Notes under the pieces: generated by a model
Databases searched by the model: none
Seen by the model: only the letters and a program-made list of their open reading frames with translations
Told to the model about the DNA's origin: nothing
In this document: positions 1 through 8,970 of the stretch, one piece after another
Layout of the letters: every line of letters begins with the position of its first letter
How positions within the stretch are numbered: the first letter of the stretch is position 1
Translations under genes and position numbers: made by a program
Assembly: GCF_000306965.1 (NCBI RefSeq)
Contig: NZ_JH976434.1
Coordinates: 1,310,357-1,374,356, forward strand
Length of the DNA: 64,000 nucleotides
DNA from: Amphibacillus jilinensis Y1
GTDB taxonomy: Bacteria; Bacillota; Bacilli; Bacillales; Amphibacillaceae
Direction: 5' to 3'

Positions 1-983
1 TGTTCCTGTGCCGGTCTTTTTCGATGACCATAAATACGAGGCGCTAAATGTTTATCAATGAGCGGTGCTAAACCATTCATAATTAAAATCGCAAATCCAA
101 CCCCGCCAGGGAAATTAAAGACAATACGTATCACAGCCGTTAGGATACCGCAACCTATTGCAAACACCGTTTTACCATCTGGTGTTAATGCACCTGAGCT
201 GTAATCTGTTGCCATGTATGTGGCACCAAAAAATAATGTTCCACTTAACACATGTGTCATCATGTAAGTGAAGCTGTAATCACCATATATGGATGTAATA
301 ATAGCAACCGTTAAAATATATAACAACGGAATCTTTACATTGATAATCCCACGTACAACTAAATAAATTAAACCAATTAAAATGGCTAACTTCGACGTTT
401 CACCAACATTCCCTCCCAAGCCAGTACCGATAAACAAATCCCATAAGCCTGGAACTTCTTCTGGTACTGTTCTAGAAAAATGCCCCACATACTCAAGAGG
501 CGTAGCAATAGATATCACATCAGGCTCTGGTGTGACCCAATTGGTGATCCAAGGTGTAAAGAATACTTTTAACATCACCCGAGCCGCTACGGCTGGATTA
601 AATGCATTTCGGCCAATGCCCCCCGGTAATTGCTTTACAATAAGAATGGCAAAAGCACTACCTACAATAATACTCCACCAAGGTGCCGTGACCGGTAAAC
701 TTAAACCAATTAACATACCTGTTACTGCTGCACTATAATCATAGATGGTTATAGTTAGACCTCGTAACTTTTGATAAGCATACTCAAATCCCACACTTGA
801 AATGATACCAACCGCTATCATTAAGAGTACTCGCCAGCCAAAGAAATAAGTAGCCGCGATAGCTGGAAACAACAAAGCTATTAAAACTTGTTGCATAATC
901 CAAGCTGAGCTACGCTTTGAGAATAAATGAGGTGATGGTGTATGAAGGAGCTTCTCTGTGTTTAAAGACACTGTATTACTCAT
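1..983 (-). CDS. rnfD: RnfD, membrane subunit of the Rnf ion-translocating ferredoxin:NAD+ oxidoreductase (3' end outside window)
   Basis: Partial gene; about 327 residues are visible before the window edge. I translated the complement from the ATG at 983: a hydrophobic multi-pass protein with the RnfD/NqrB-like segment GGNVGETSKLAILIG (about residues 190-204). DVISIATPL carries a covalent-FMN type motif (Asp155, Ser158, Ala160, Thr161), matching the D-x-x-S/T-x-A-T pattern of RnfD and NqrB, so Thr161 is the likely FMN-bearing residue. By family knowledge it is one of the membrane subunits coupling ferredoxin oxidation to Na+ or H+ export. The start directly abuts the rnfC stop (TAA ATG) and an AAGGAGG ribosome site lies inside the rnfC end, indicating one operon. 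Remaining rnf genes should lie to the left of the window. Confidence 0.9.
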   Translation of the reverse strand, partial: MSNTVSLNTEKLLHTPSPHLFSKRSSAWIMQQVLIALLFPAIAATYFFGWRVLLMIAVGIISSVGFEYAYQKLRGLTITIYDYSAAVTGMLIGLSLPVTAPWWSIIVGSAFAILIVKQLPGGIGRNAFNPAVAARVMLKVFFTPWITNWVTPEPDVISIATPLEYVGHFSRTVPEEVPGLWDLFIGTGLGGNVGETSKLAILIGLIYLVVRGIINVKIPLLYILTVAIITSIYGDYSFTYMMTHVLSGTLFFGATYMATDYSSGALTPDGKTVFAIGCGILTAVIRIVFNFPGGVGFAILIMNGLAPLIDKHLAPRIYGHRKRPAQE

Positions 984-2303
984 TTAATTATCCTCCTTGC
1001 GTGCTTTTATTTCTGATTTTGCAGAACGAATATTATCTAATAGCGGTATTTTGGATGGGCAAATATAAGAGCAATTTCCACAATCGATACAATCCATTGC
1101 ACCTAATTTCTCAGCTTGATCTATATCACCATTTTCATAGGCATTGCTAATAAGAATTGGCTGTAAGCTAACGGGGCATACATGAAGACATTCTGCACAT
1201 TGAATACATGGCGTACGTTCAGACCTTACCGCCTCTTCCTTTTCCAAAAAGGTAATGACAGAGGAACCTTTTGTAATGGGAACTTGTCCTGACGTAAGCG
1301 GTTTTCCCATCATCGGTCCACCATGGATCATCTTACCTGTTTTTGATTGAAAACCCTGACATTCCTCGATTAAATGCTGTATCGGGGTACCTATTCTGAC
1401 CCAAAGGTTTTTAGGCTCTTTAATTGGCTCACCGGTTATCGTCGTAATCCTCTTGGTTAACGGACGCCCTAAGCGTACAGCTTCATAGATCGCAAATGTT
1501 GTTGCTACATTTGTAACAAGGGTATGAACATCTGCTGGTAATCCACCTGGAGGGACTTCTCTTCCAGTTAAGTTCTTGATTAAGCTTTTCTCAGATCCTT
1601 GAGGATAGATCGTTTCTAGCTCCTTGATTTCAATATGATCAACGTCTTCAATCGCTGCTTTCATCACAGCAACACTTTCATGTGTATTTGATTCGATTGC
1701 TATATACGTCTTTGTTACTGGTAATACTTCGTGTAACACCCGTATCCCTTCAATTAATTGTTCAGCATATTCAACCATTAAACGATGATCTGAAGTAGAG
1801 TACGGTTCACATTCAGCACCGTTTATAATTAACGTATCAATTGATTTTTCAGGTGGAGGGGATAGTTTTACTGAAGTTGGGAATGTAGCACCGCCCATTC
1901 CAACTACACCAGCTTGTTCAATTAATGATTTCTTTTGATCTACTGTCAGTTCTTCACCTTCACTTAAAAGAGGTGCTTCATAGACATCTTGATAATCATT
2001 TTTTATAACAATACAAGGACCTTTACCATTCATAGTGGGTTGATCAGAAATTTCTTTTACTTGGCCAGAAATGGAGGCATACACATTTGCAGAAATAAAC
2101 CCTTCCTTCTCTGCTATTAATGTACCAATTTTAACGTAATCTCCTTTTTCGACAACTGGTTTTGCGGGTGCACCAATGTGCATGCTCAGTGGATAGATGA
2201 GGTATTCTGGGACAGAGGCTTCTTCAGTAGGTTTATGTTCTGTACGCCTCTTCCTCTCTACGGTATATGCCCCTTCTCTTTTTTTCATCAACTGTAATAA
2301 CAT
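984..2303 (-). CDS. rnfC: RnfC, NADH/ferredoxin-interacting peripheral subunit of the Rnf complex
   Basis: 439 residues. The N-terminal segment SMHIGAPAKPVVEKGD is the barrel-sandwich-like start typical of RnfC; GMGGATFP (around residue 135) is the glycine-rich FMN/NADH-binding motif shared with NuoF-type proteins. Two [4Fe-4S] ferredoxin motifs lie at the C-terminus: Cys366/369/372/376 (CIQCAECLHVCP) and Cys405/408/411/415 (CIDCGNCSYICP). RnfC passes electrons between the cytosolic NAD(H) or ferredoxin pool and the membrane subunits. It is the first gene of the visible cluster, preceded by a GGAAGG site and an AT-rich region that should hold the promoter, and translationally linked to rnfD. 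Rnf is unusual in aerobic Bacillus but known in anaerobic or facultative relatives. Confidence 0.93.
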   Translation of the reverse strand: MLLQLMKKREGAYTVERKRRTEHKPTEEASVPEYLIYPLSMHIGAPAKPVVEKGDYVKIGTLIAEKEGFISANVYASISGQVKEISDQPTMNGKGPCIVIKNDYQDVYEAPLLSEGEELTVDQKKSLIEQAGVVGMGGATFPTSVKLSPPPEKSIDTLIINGAECEPYSTSDHRLMVEYAEQLIEGIRVLHEVLPVTKTYIAIESNTHESVAVMKAAIEDVDHIEIKELETIYPQGSEKSLIKNLTGREVPPGGLPADVHTLVTNVATTFAIYEAVRLGRPLTKRITTITGEPIKEPKNLWVRIGTPIQHLIEECQGFQSKTGKMIHGGPMMGKPLTSGQVPITKGSSVITFLEKEEAVRSERTPCIQCAECLHVCPVSLQPILISNAYENGDIDQAEKLGAMDCIDCGNCSYICPSKIPLLDNIRSAKSEIKARKEDN

Positions 2304-2744
2304 GGCATGACCTTCCTTTCCTTACAACGTCAACGTTGCTTACTAACAATTACGTACTTTAACTACATCTGAAAAGAGCTATCTTGCTCTTTACTCATTT
2401 ACTTATAACATATTTTTTTAAAATTTACACTTTATTTGTTTATAAATATTATAAAATAGTATACTATATTAATTCTATCTTATTAAATACTATATACCCT
2501 AAATTGATAGCGTTTTAAACCTGCTTTTCACTAGGATGAAAGTGGTTATGTTTGTCATAATTATAGTGTGGTAATTATTGTATTCCGTTAAGTGAATCCG
2601 TATCTTCAACACTAGTAATTATTTCATCACAGATGACCGTGCGTAAAACGCGCACTGATTGAGTTGGATTTATGTGATTATTAATACATCATTCAGGCGT
2701 TTATTTTAAAAGGAATACGACTAGATAATTAGCTTACAACAAAG
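2304..2744. other. Gene-free AT-rich region upstream of rnfC
   Basis: No supported open reading frame. The stretch lies between the convergence point downstream of rpsR and the start of rnfC, so it should contain the rnfC promoter on the minus strand; several TATA-rich tracts near 2440-2500 are candidates but I cannot single one out. A short copy of the dispersed intergenic repeat lies at 2622-2672. Confidence 0.6.
2622..2672 (+). repeat. Dispersed intergenic repeat, short form
   Basis: Contains the left-end block (ATCACAGATGACCGTGCGTA) joined directly to the right-end block (GCGCACTGATTGAGTT), lacking the central AGAGAACAGAGGTAAA part. Divergent compared with the copies at 21001 and 21282 but clearly the same family. 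Confidence 0.6.
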
Positions 2745-2805
2745 CAAAAAATACCCCTTAGACGAGAAGACTAATAATAGTCAAACAGTCTAAAGGGTAT
2801 TTTAA
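2745..2805 (-). terminator. Intrinsic terminator of the rpsF-ssb-rpsR operon
   Basis: A long hairpin with arms AAAATACCCCTTAGAC and GTCTAAAGGGTATTTT (one mismatch) is followed on the minus strand by a T run. It starts a few bases after the rpsR stop codon. Confidence 0.85.
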
Positions 2806-2811
2806 AAGATG

Positions 2812-3045
2812 TTATTCGCTTACGAATGGCAATAATGCCATTTGACGTGCGCGTTTAACTGCTCTTGTTAATTTACGTTGGTATTTTGCAGAAGTTCCCG
2901 TTACACGACGAGGAAGAATTTTCCCGCGTTCTGAAACGAAACGTCTTAGCAAATCAACGTCTTTATAGTCAATATGTGTAATGCCATTTGCAGTGAAATA
3001 ACATACCTTGCGACGTTTTGAACGTCCACCACGACGAGGTGCCAT
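2812..3045 (-). CDS. rpsR: 30S ribosomal protein S18
   Basis: 77 residues, normal for S18. Basic N-terminus ([13 protein letters not shown]) followed by the conserved [18 protein letters not shown] and the [22 protein letters not shown] core that binds the S6 partner and 16S rRNA. Last gene of rpsF-ssb-rpsR, which is the usual Bacillus arrangement; S6 and S18 form a heterodimer on the platform of the small subunit, and ssb is cotranscribed between them. Followed by a strong terminator. Confidence 0.98.
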   Translation of the reverse strand: MAPRRGGRSKRRKVCYFTANGITHIDYKDVDLLRRFVSERGKILPRRVTGTSAKYQRKLTRAVKRARQMALLPFVSE

Positions 3046-3065
3046 CTAAAACACTCCTTTACTTA

Positions 3066-3557
3066 TTAGAATGGTAAATCATCATCTGATATATCAATTG
3101 GCTCCATATTATCATTAGGAGAGCCAGTTGGTTGATTAAATGTGTTGTTTGGCGCTTGTTGTTGGTTCTGGTGTTGCTCTGATTGATAACTTCCAGACCC
3201 TTGCCCGCCACCTTTTGGTGCAGATCCACTGTTACTATTTCTAGGTTCAAGAAATTGGACAGTATCAGCTACAACCTCTGTAACAAAAACACGTTTTCCA
3301 TCTTGTCCATCGTAAGACCTTGTTTGGATACGACCATCAACACCAACGAGACTACCTTTACTCATGTAGTTCGCTAAGTTTTCAGCTGGCTTTCTCCAAA
3401 TGACACAGTTAATAAAGTCTGCCTCACGATCTCCTTGTTGATTGGAAAATGGTCTGTTTACAGCAATGGTGAAATTAGCTACTGCTACTCCACTCGCAGT
3501 ATAGCGTAAGTCTGGATCCTTCGTTAATCTGCCGACAAGTACGACACGATTTAACAT
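3066..3557 (-). CDS. ssb: Single-stranded DNA-binding protein
   Basis: 163 residues. N-terminal OB fold starts [20 protein letters not shown] and contains the conserved [10 protein letters not shown] and [15 protein letters not shown] blocks (residues 1-110). A Gly/Gln/Asn-rich flexible linker follows, ending in the acidic tip DISDDDLPF that recruits RecG, RecJ, PriA and other repair and replication partners. It lies between rpsF and rpsR and is the essential replication SSB rather than a competence paralogue. Confidence 0.98.
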   Translation of the reverse strand: MLNRVVLVGRLTKDPDLRYTASGVAVANFTIAVNRPFSNQQGDREADFINCVIWRKPAENLANYMSKGSLVGVDGRIQTRSYDGQDGKRVFVTEVVADTVQFLEPRNSNSGSAPKGGGQGSGSYQSEQHQNQQQAPNNTFNQPTGSPNDNMEPIDISDDDLPF

Positions 3558-3569
3558 GAGAACCCCTCC

Positions 3570-3860
3570 TTATTGATCGTCTTCACGAATAGCTATGTGG
3601 CGAATAATATCATCTGAGAATTTTGCTAAACGATCAAATTCATTGATGGCAGTTTCATCGCCTTTAAAATTAATGACAACATAGTATCCATCACGATAGT
3701 CATTGATTTCATAAGCAAGACGCTTCTTGCCTTTCTCATCAACTTTGACAATTTCCGCACCATTATCAGTAAGGATACTGTTAAAACGCTCAATTACAGA
3801 CGTTTTAGCCTCATCTTCGATATTTGGGCGGATGATGTACATGATTTCATAATTTCTCAT
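3570..3860 (-). CDS. rpsF: 30S ribosomal protein S6
   Basis: About 96 residues starting [18 protein letters not shown]. The reading frame is open for 15 more codons upstream, but the start at 3860 matches the family N-terminus and has an AGGAGGTG site at proper distance, so I place it there. S6 pairs with S18 in the 30S platform. First gene of rpsF-ssb-rpsR. The immediate upstream region can form a structure resembling the S6:S18-binding leader, giving autogenous control. Confidence 0.96.
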   Translation of the reverse strand: MRNYEIMYIIRPNIEDEAKTSVIERFNSILTDNGAEIVKVDEKGKKRLAYEINDYRDGYYVVINFKGDETAINEFDRLAKFSDDIIRHIAIREDDQ

Positions 3861-3908
3861 CCGTTTGCACCTCCTTTTGGACTTAACGGCTCTTTGGATC
3901 ACCAAAGA
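3861..3908 (-). promoter_or_regulatory. Candidate S6:S18 leader (autoregulatory RNA element)
   Basis: On the minus strand the mRNA reads CCGTT ... AACGG around the rpsF ribosome site: the two pentamers at 3885-3889 and 3861-3865 can pair and enclose AGGAGGTGC. A second hairpin (TCTTTGG / CCAAAGA) sits just upstream. The S6:S18 leader known in many bacteria places a CCG-containing helix at this position; identification here rests on position and the short sequence match only. Confidence 0.5.
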
Positions 3909-4025
3909 ACAAGGAGTAATATATCATTACTCACAATCAAATATTCTAACAAAAAAATCAAATAATAGCAAGTGTTTAGAACAGAAACAACTTACTATCT
4001 TCACTATTAACGCATGGCACTATCA

Positions 4026-5126
4026 TTACACATTAAATCTGAAATGGATGACATCGCCATCCTTGACTAAATAATCTTTTCCTTCTAACCGGACTTTACC
4101 CCGTTCTTTAGCTATTGCCATTGAACCCGCATCAACAAGATCATCATAGGAGACCGTTTCTGCACGAATAAAACCACGTTCAAAGTCTGTATGAATAATC
4201 CCAGCTGCTTGTGGTGCTTTCATTCCTTTTCTAAATGTCCATGCTCTGACCTCTTGCTCCCCAGCTGTAAAATATGTCGCTAATCCAAGCAATTGATAGG
4301 TCGCTTTAATCAATTGATCTAAACCAGACTCTGGGATCCCTAATTCTTCTAGAAACATTTCCTTTTCCTCACCATCAAGCTCGGCAATTTCTGACTCCAC
4401 TTTAGCACTAATCATAATAACATTCGCATTTTCTTGCTCAGCAAATGCTTGTACCTTTTTCACAAAAGGGTTTTGATCAGCTTCTGTTAACTCATCTTCA
4501 CCTACATTAGCCACGTATAGAATCGGTTTTTGCGTAAGTAAATGTAACCCTTTAACATACCTCTCTTGGTCTTCATTGAAATCAACAGATCGGGCAGGTT
4601 TCTCATCCTCGAAAGCTTCTTTTAGTTTTGATAGAATCTCAAATTCTATAACTGCCTCTTTATCTTTTTGTCGAGCCAATTTTTCAACCCGTTGAATACG
4701 TTTTGAAATCGTCTCTAGATCTGCAAGGATAAGTTCTAAATTAATCGTTTCAATATCACTAATTGGATCAACACTTCCAGAAACATGCGTGATATTATCA
4801 TCTTGAAAACAACGCACAACATGACAAATTGCATCTACTTGACGAATATGAGAAAGGAATTGGTTACCAAGTCCTTCTCCTTTACTTGCTCCTTTAACAA
4901 TACCGGCGATATCGGTAAATTCAAAGGCTGTTGGTATTGTTTTCTTTGGTTTAACTAGTTCTGTTAATTTGTTTAAACGTTGGTCAGGTACCTCTACAAT
5001 TCCAACATTTGGATCGATCGTACAAAACGGGTAATTTGCTGATTCTGCCCCTGCTTGAGTAATCGCATTAAATAATGTCGATTTCCCAACGTTAGGTAAA
5101 CCAACAATTCCTGCTGTCAATGCCAT
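4026..5126 (-). CDS. ychF: YchF/Ola1-family ATPase (redox- and ribosome-associated)
   Basis: 366 residues, the normal length. P-loop GLPNVGKST near residue 8, [20 protein letters not shown] (switch region of the Obg-like family), and NVGEDE in place of the NKxD specificity motif, which explains ATP preference in this family. C-terminal TGS-like domain contains the conserved [11 protein letters not shown] and [12 protein letters not shown]. Universal ribosome-binding ATPase. It precedes rpsF in the same direction as in Bacillus, separated by about 165 bp. Confidence 0.96.
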   Translation of the reverse strand: MALTAGIVGLPNVGKSTLFNAITQAGAESANYPFCTIDPNVGIVEVPDQRLNKLTELVKPKKTIPTAFEFTDIAGIVKGASKGEGLGNQFLSHIRQVDAICHVVRCFQDDNITHVSGSVDPISDIETINLELILADLETISKRIQRVEKLARQKDKEAVIEFEILSKLKEAFEDEKPARSVDFNEDQERYVKGLHLLTQKPILYVANVGEDELTEADQNPFVKKVQAFAEQENANVIMISAKVESEIAELDGEEKEMFLEELGIPESGLDQLIKATYQLLGLATYFTAGEQEVRAWTFRKGMKAPQAAGIIHTDFERGFIRAETVSYDDLVDAGSMAIAKERGKVRLEGKDYLVKDGDVIHFRFNV

Positions 5127-5311
5127 ACAACTTCCACTCCTTAAGGATAACCGCTCACATGAACGTTACTTCTTTTACATTATAATTTTCAATTGATTAT
5201 AACACAAGTTTACAAATCCAACGTTTAATCAACTGAAATAAACTTTTTTTCGTATATAATTAAAAGTTTAGTCAAAATAGCTTGTTTACTTTAATGAAAT
5301 ATTAAATTTCG

Positions 5312-5337
5312 CTAAATGTTTCACGTGAAACATTTAG
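5312..5337. promoter_or_regulatory. parS site (26-bp perfect palindrome)
   Basis: The core TGTTTCACGTGAAACA at 5317-5332 matches the Firmicutes parS consensus; perfect symmetry extends to CTAAATG...CATTTAG. It overlaps the stop codon of the DUF951 gene (stop at 5334-5336). ParB/Spo0J loads here and spreads to recruit SMC and organise the origin. Confidence 0.92.
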
Positions 5338-5525
5338 TCAGCAGATTGAATGACACGCTTTAATTTCGTTTCAAATTTTTTGCGTGGAACGAGAACACTA
5401 TGTTCACAACCTTGACACTTGATACGGATATCCATTCCCATTCTAATAACTTTCCAACGATTTTCACCACATGGATGTGGTTTTTTCATTTCAACAATAT
5501 CATTCAGTTGATATGTTTTTTTCAT
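5334..5525 (-). CDS. DUF951 family small protein
   Basis: 63 residues from the ATG at 5525, chosen because AGGGGAGG lies at the right distance; an upstream extension of 14 codons is unlikely. Contains CGENRW and CQGCEHSVLVPRKKFE, a conserved pattern with three cysteines that may bind metal. The family is near universal in Bacillaceae beside ychF, function unknown. The stop codon is embedded in a parS palindrome. Confidence 0.85.
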   Translation of the reverse strand: MKKTYQLNDIVEMKKPHPCGENRWKVIRMGMDIRIKCQGCEHSVLVPRKKFETKLKRVIQSAD

Positions 5526-5571
5526 TGATGAACCTCCCCTTCCAAACCGTTTATGCTCTAGTAGCATTTTA

Positions 5572-6594
5572 TCATGTATCCCGACATTTGCACCAACTTT
5601 TACATGGATATATGAGCAAACGAAATAGTAAATATAAATTAATCATACCGTAAAAAGGATAAAGGTGTTCAACTAATGTTTGGAAGCCGATAAAAGCCAA
5701 CGGCGTGATCACCAATAAAAGATATAATGTTAATCTTGTTTGGCTAACTAGAAAACGTGACTGCAGACGTGCTGTTAAACCTAACATACCAGCCACAGCC
5801 GTTGTAAAAATGGCCAACCACAAAAACAAAGTCATAATAACTTTAATAGCATATGAGAAATGAACGAGAATACCGTAAAGAGGCATTTCATACAGATTAA
5901 TATCTGTAGCAATCATCGTAAGACTATGATAATAAAGATAAGATAGTCCTCCTAATATCAAGCCGCTTGACAGACTTGCAAAAGCAATTTCTTTTTTCGA
6001 AGTTATCTTCTGACCAATCGTCGATAACACAGAAATTAAAGGCAGAACATTTAAAGCTGTAAATGGAAATGCAGGTAGCCAGCTGCCTACACCGGTAATG
6101 ATAGTCGGCGTTGCTAAGTTAGGGCTATTTAAAAAAGATAAGAATAAGCCAATTAATGCTAATAATAATATTGGCAGTAAAACACCATTCATTTTTAATA
6201 TACCATCAAGGCTTAAACTGAAAGTCCATAAAATCATACTAACAATAAAGATAATCCCAACCCAATTTGGAATACCAAACGCTTGGAACGTCACACCACT
6301 GCCCGCCACCATAATAATCGTTGTCGAAAACAAATAAATTAAAATCACGATATCATAAAACAACCCTATCCTCTTCCCTACAATGATCATTAAAGTCGGC
6401 ATATAATGGTTCGTTTGCTGTTGATAACTAATTGACATAATCGTGTAACAACTAATGGTAAATAGTATTGAAAATATAATAATTGCTTGTCCATTATTTG
6501 GTCCGAAAAATTGCCATAGCTCTCGACCAGAAGCATAACCGGCTCCAATCATCGTACCCATTATTAAAAACGTCCATTGATAGCTTTTCCCCAT
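5572..6594 (-). CDS. YkvI-like multi-pass membrane protein (putative transporter)
   Basis: 340 residues, almost entirely hydrophobic, with about ten predicted membrane spans. The start GTMIGAGYASGRELWQFF resembles the N-terminus of YkvI-type proteins, distant relatives of amino-acid/Na+ symporters in the LeuT-like fold with an unwound glycine-rich first helix. Substrate unknown. Divergently transcribed from yyaC across about 78 bp. Assignment to the family is by sequence recollection; a transport role is inference. Confidence 0.65.
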   Translation of the reverse strand: MGKSYQWTFLIMGTMIGAGYASGRELWQFFGPNNGQAIIIFSILFTISCYTIMSISYQQQTNHYMPTLMIIVGKRIGLFYDIVILIYLFSTTIIMVAGSGVTFQAFGIPNWVGIIFIVSMILWTFSLSLDGILKMNGVLLPILLLALIGLFLSFLNSPNLATPTIITGVGSWLPAFPFTALNVLPLISVLSTIGQKITSKKEIAFASLSSGLILGGLSYLYYHSLTMIATDINLYEMPLYGILVHFSYAIKVIMTLFLWLAIFTTAVAGMLGLTARLQSRFLVSQTRLTLYLLLVITPLAFIGFQTLVEHLYPFYGMINLYLLFRLLIYPCKSWCKCRDT

Positions 6595-6672
6595 ATTGTT
6601 CCTCCATCTTTCACGTATAGATGTTTGTGGATAATCGTATACTAATAAAAATATGATGGAGGTATGGAAACT

Positions 6673-7260
6673 ATGAAATTAACTGATCAAAATCAGTCGA
6701 GGTCAATAAGTAAAAAATGGCATTACCAGAAACATTTCGTATATCGTGAAATTGCTGATTTTGTTTATCAATGGTTACCTGAAGATAAGTCTGATATTGT
6801 TATTGTTTGTATCGGTTCTGACCGATCCACCGGAGATGCTTTAGGACCTATAACTGGAACCCATTTATCTAAATGGAGACTGACCCGTTTTCATGTTTAC
6901 GGAACATTAAAAAAACCAGTGCATGCCTTGAACTTAACTGATGAACTTAGCAGAATTAACAAATCACATCCACATGCATTTATTATTGCTATTGATGCAT
7001 GTTTGGGCAGAGCGACTTCAATCGGTAAAATTACAGCGAGCGTTGGACCATTGAAACCTGGCTTAGCACTTAAGAAAAAGTTGCCTGAAGTCGGCCATTT
7101 ACACATTACTGGTATTGTCAATGCATCAACACCTGTTGACTATTTAACATTGCAAAACACACGTCTACATCTAGTTATGGAACTAGCAGAAACCATCGCC
7201 AGATCATTTCTTTATCTTCAGCGCAACTATATTGATAAGCGCAAACAACAAATCAACTAA
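6673..7260 (+). CDS. yyaC: YyaC, GPR-like sporulation protein (DUF1256)
   Basis: About 195 residues. I prefer the ATG at 6673 because the GATGGAGG site is only 1-2 nt from the ATG at 6664. Conserved CIGSDRSTGDALGP and YGTLKKPVHALNL, followed by IDACLGR and a glycine/proline-rich GPLKPGLALKKKLP block, are those of YyaC, which resembles the germination protease GPR in fold and is made in the forespore in Bacillus. Precise role in spores unresolved. A consensus DnaA box (TGTGGATAA, 6626-6634) lies in its short upstream region. Convergent with and overlapping the DUF554 gene by 8 bp. Confidence 0.88.
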   Translation: MKLTDQNQSRSISKKWHYQKHFVYREIADFVYQWLPEDKSDIVIVCIGSDRSTGDALGPITGTHLSKWRLTRFHVYGTLKKPVHALNLTDELSRINKSHPHAFIIAIDACLGRATSIGKITASVGPLKPGLALKKKLPEVGHLHITGIVNASTPVDYLTLQNTRLHLVMELAETIARSFLYLQRNYIDKRKQQIN

Positions 7261-7963
7261 TCAAGATATGATAACCCACTAATAAAATTGATACCACAAC
7301 TAGGGCTGGAATCAAGTTTGCAATCCTTATTTTTGTTAAACCTAACATATTTAAAGCAATAGCAACAATAAGTAATCCCCCTGTTGAAGTAATTTCAATA
7401 ATCCATTCATCTAAAAGCAAATCTGGAATCCATTGGTGAATACGTGTTGCTGTAAGAGCTATCGCTCCTTGATATAGGACGACTGGGATAGCTGATAAGC
7501 CAACACCAAAACCTAATGTCGTTGTTAGTACAAGAGCAGTAAAGCCATCTAATATCGACTTAATAAACAGCAGATCATGATCATGACGCAAACCACTATC
7601 TAATGCACCTATAATAGCCATGGCTCCCACTACAAATATTAAGCTTGCTGTTATAAACCCTTGTGTTATTTTTAACTGCATTTGACCTGAATGAATAAGC
7701 TTGGCTATCATCTCTCCACACTTATTAAATTTTGCTTCTAACTTCAACACTTCCCCTATCATGCCACCAACCATTAGAGCAATAATGACAAAGATAATAT
7801 AGTTAACTTGTAAGGCCATGTCTAAACCCATTAATAAGATTGCTAATGCAACAGCTTGTAATACGGTTTCTTTAAATTTTTCAGGAATGTTTCTAAAAAA
7901 CAGCCCCAATAGTGTACCTAGAATAATTGCGAATCCATTTACTAATGTGCCTGTTAAAGCCAT
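7253..7963 (-). CDS. DUF554 family membrane protein (YdfK/YqgA-like)
   Basis: 236 residues with about six membrane spans. Starts MALTGTLVNGFAIILGTLLG and contains the family-typical GGMIGEVLKLE, GALDSGL and AIPVVLYQGA blocks. Function unknown; proposed to be a transporter. Occupies the position next to yyaC and parB seen in many Bacillaceae. A parS site lies immediately upstream of its start. Confidence 0.85.
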   Translation of the reverse strand: MALTGTLVNGFAIILGTLLGLFFRNIPEKFKETVLQAVALAILLMGLDMALQVNYIIFVIIALMVGGMIGEVLKLEAKFNKCGEMIAKLIHSGQMQLKITQGFITASLIFVVGAMAIIGALDSGLRHDHDLLFIKSILDGFTALVLTTTLGFGVGLSAIPVVLYQGAIALTATRIHQWIPDLLLDEWIIEITSTGGLLIVAIALNMLGLTKIRIANLIPALVVVSILLVGYHILIS

Positions 7964-7984
7964 GATCTCCCCCCTTTAAAGCAG

Positions 7985-8002
7985 ATGTTTCACGTGAAAC
8001 AT
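7985..8002. promoter_or_regulatory. parS site
   Basis: TGTTTCACGTGAAACA core at 7986-8001, symmetric over 18 bp. Lies just upstream of the DUF554 gene and about 120 bp from the end of parB. Confidence 0.92.
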
Positions 8003-8068
8003 TACAAAATGACATCGTTCAAGGTTCTTCTATAATTTTTGAATAATATTTTCTCCTTAACGTATATT

Positions 8069-8113
8069 AAATAAATGTCTGATTTGAGCTTAACTCAAAT
8101 CAGACATTTATTA
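8069..8113 (-). terminator. Terminator of the parA-parB operon
   Basis: Near-perfect hairpin with arms of about 19 bp (AAATGTCTGATTTGAG / CTCAAATCAGACATTT) and a CTTAA loop, immediately after the parB stop. Flanking A/T tracts could allow function in both directions. Confidence 0.85.
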
Positions 8114-8118
8114 ATGTA

Positions 8119-8970
8119 TTATGAATTTTGTAGCATATCGATAATCCGGTCTAAATCTTCATTGTTGAAAAAATCAATTTCTATTTTCCCTTTTTTCTTA
8201 CCTTTATGAATCTTAACATTTGTTCCTAAGAAATCTCTTAAGTGGGTTTCTCGTTCCGCGATAAAAATATCCTTTTTTATTTTTGGTGTTTTATCGTGTG
8301 GTTTCTTGTCATTCAATTGTTGGATTAATAATTCCACTTGTCGAACATTTAATTTTTCGGTTGTAATCTTTTTAATTAGTGGGTTCAATTTCTCTTTATC
8401 TTTTAAACCTAAAATGGCACGACCATGTCCCATTGTTAGTTCACCGTTATTTATCATTGCTGTTACCTGAGCTGGCAAGTGCAATAAACGAACAAGATTA
8501 GCAATATGCGGTCTACTCTTACCCAATTTCTTTGCCAGATCATCTTGTGTTAAATCATATGATTTCATAAGATTAACGTAGGCCTGTGCTTCTTCAATTG
8601 GCGTCAGATTCTCACGCTGTAAGTTCTCTAACAAGGCCAATTCCATCATTTTTTGGTCATTCATCTCTTTAATGATAACAGGAACTGTTTCTAAACCTGC
8701 TTCCTTTGCCGCCCGATATCGGCGTTCACCAGCAATGATTTCAAAGCCTTTGATCGACTCCCGTACAAGTAAAGGTTGAATAATACCATATTCCAAAATT
8801 GAGTTTTTTAATTCTTCTATCGCTTCTACTTGAAAAGTTTTGCGCGGTTGATAAGGATTGGGTCTACATTGAGATAGTTCGACCTGCAATATTTTTTCGT
8901 CTTGACTTGTTTCTTCTTCTTCTAACTCAGGAAAAAAAGCATTAATACCTTTACCTAACCCTCTCGCCAT
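8119..8970 (-). CDS. parB: ParB/Spo0J chromosome-partitioning CTPase
   Basis: 283 residues from the ATG at 8970 (MARGLGKGINAFF, the usual start; a TTG two codons upstream is less likely). N-terminal CTP-binding domain includes RPNPYQPRK and [10 protein letters not shown]; the helix-turn-helix core LAKKLGKSRPHIANLVRLL recognises parS; a C-terminal dimer domain follows. Loads as a CTP-dependent clamp at parS, recruits SMC and controls ParA. The start lies inside the parA end (20-bp overlap), so the two are translationally coupled. Confidence 0.97.
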   Translation of the reverse strand: MARGLGKGINAFFPELEEEETSQDEKILQVELSQCRPNPYQPRKTFQVEAIEELKNSILEYGIIQPLLVRESIKGFEIIAGERRYRAAKEAGLETVPVIIKEMNDQKMMELALLENLQRENLTPIEEAQAYVNLMKSYDLTQDDLAKKLGKSRPHIANLVRLLHLPAQVTAMINNGELTMGHGRAILGLKDKEKLNPLIKKITTEKLNVRQVELLIQQLNDKKPHDKTPKIKKDIFIAERETHLRDFLGTNVKIHKGKKKGKIEIDFFNNEDLDRIIDMLQNS

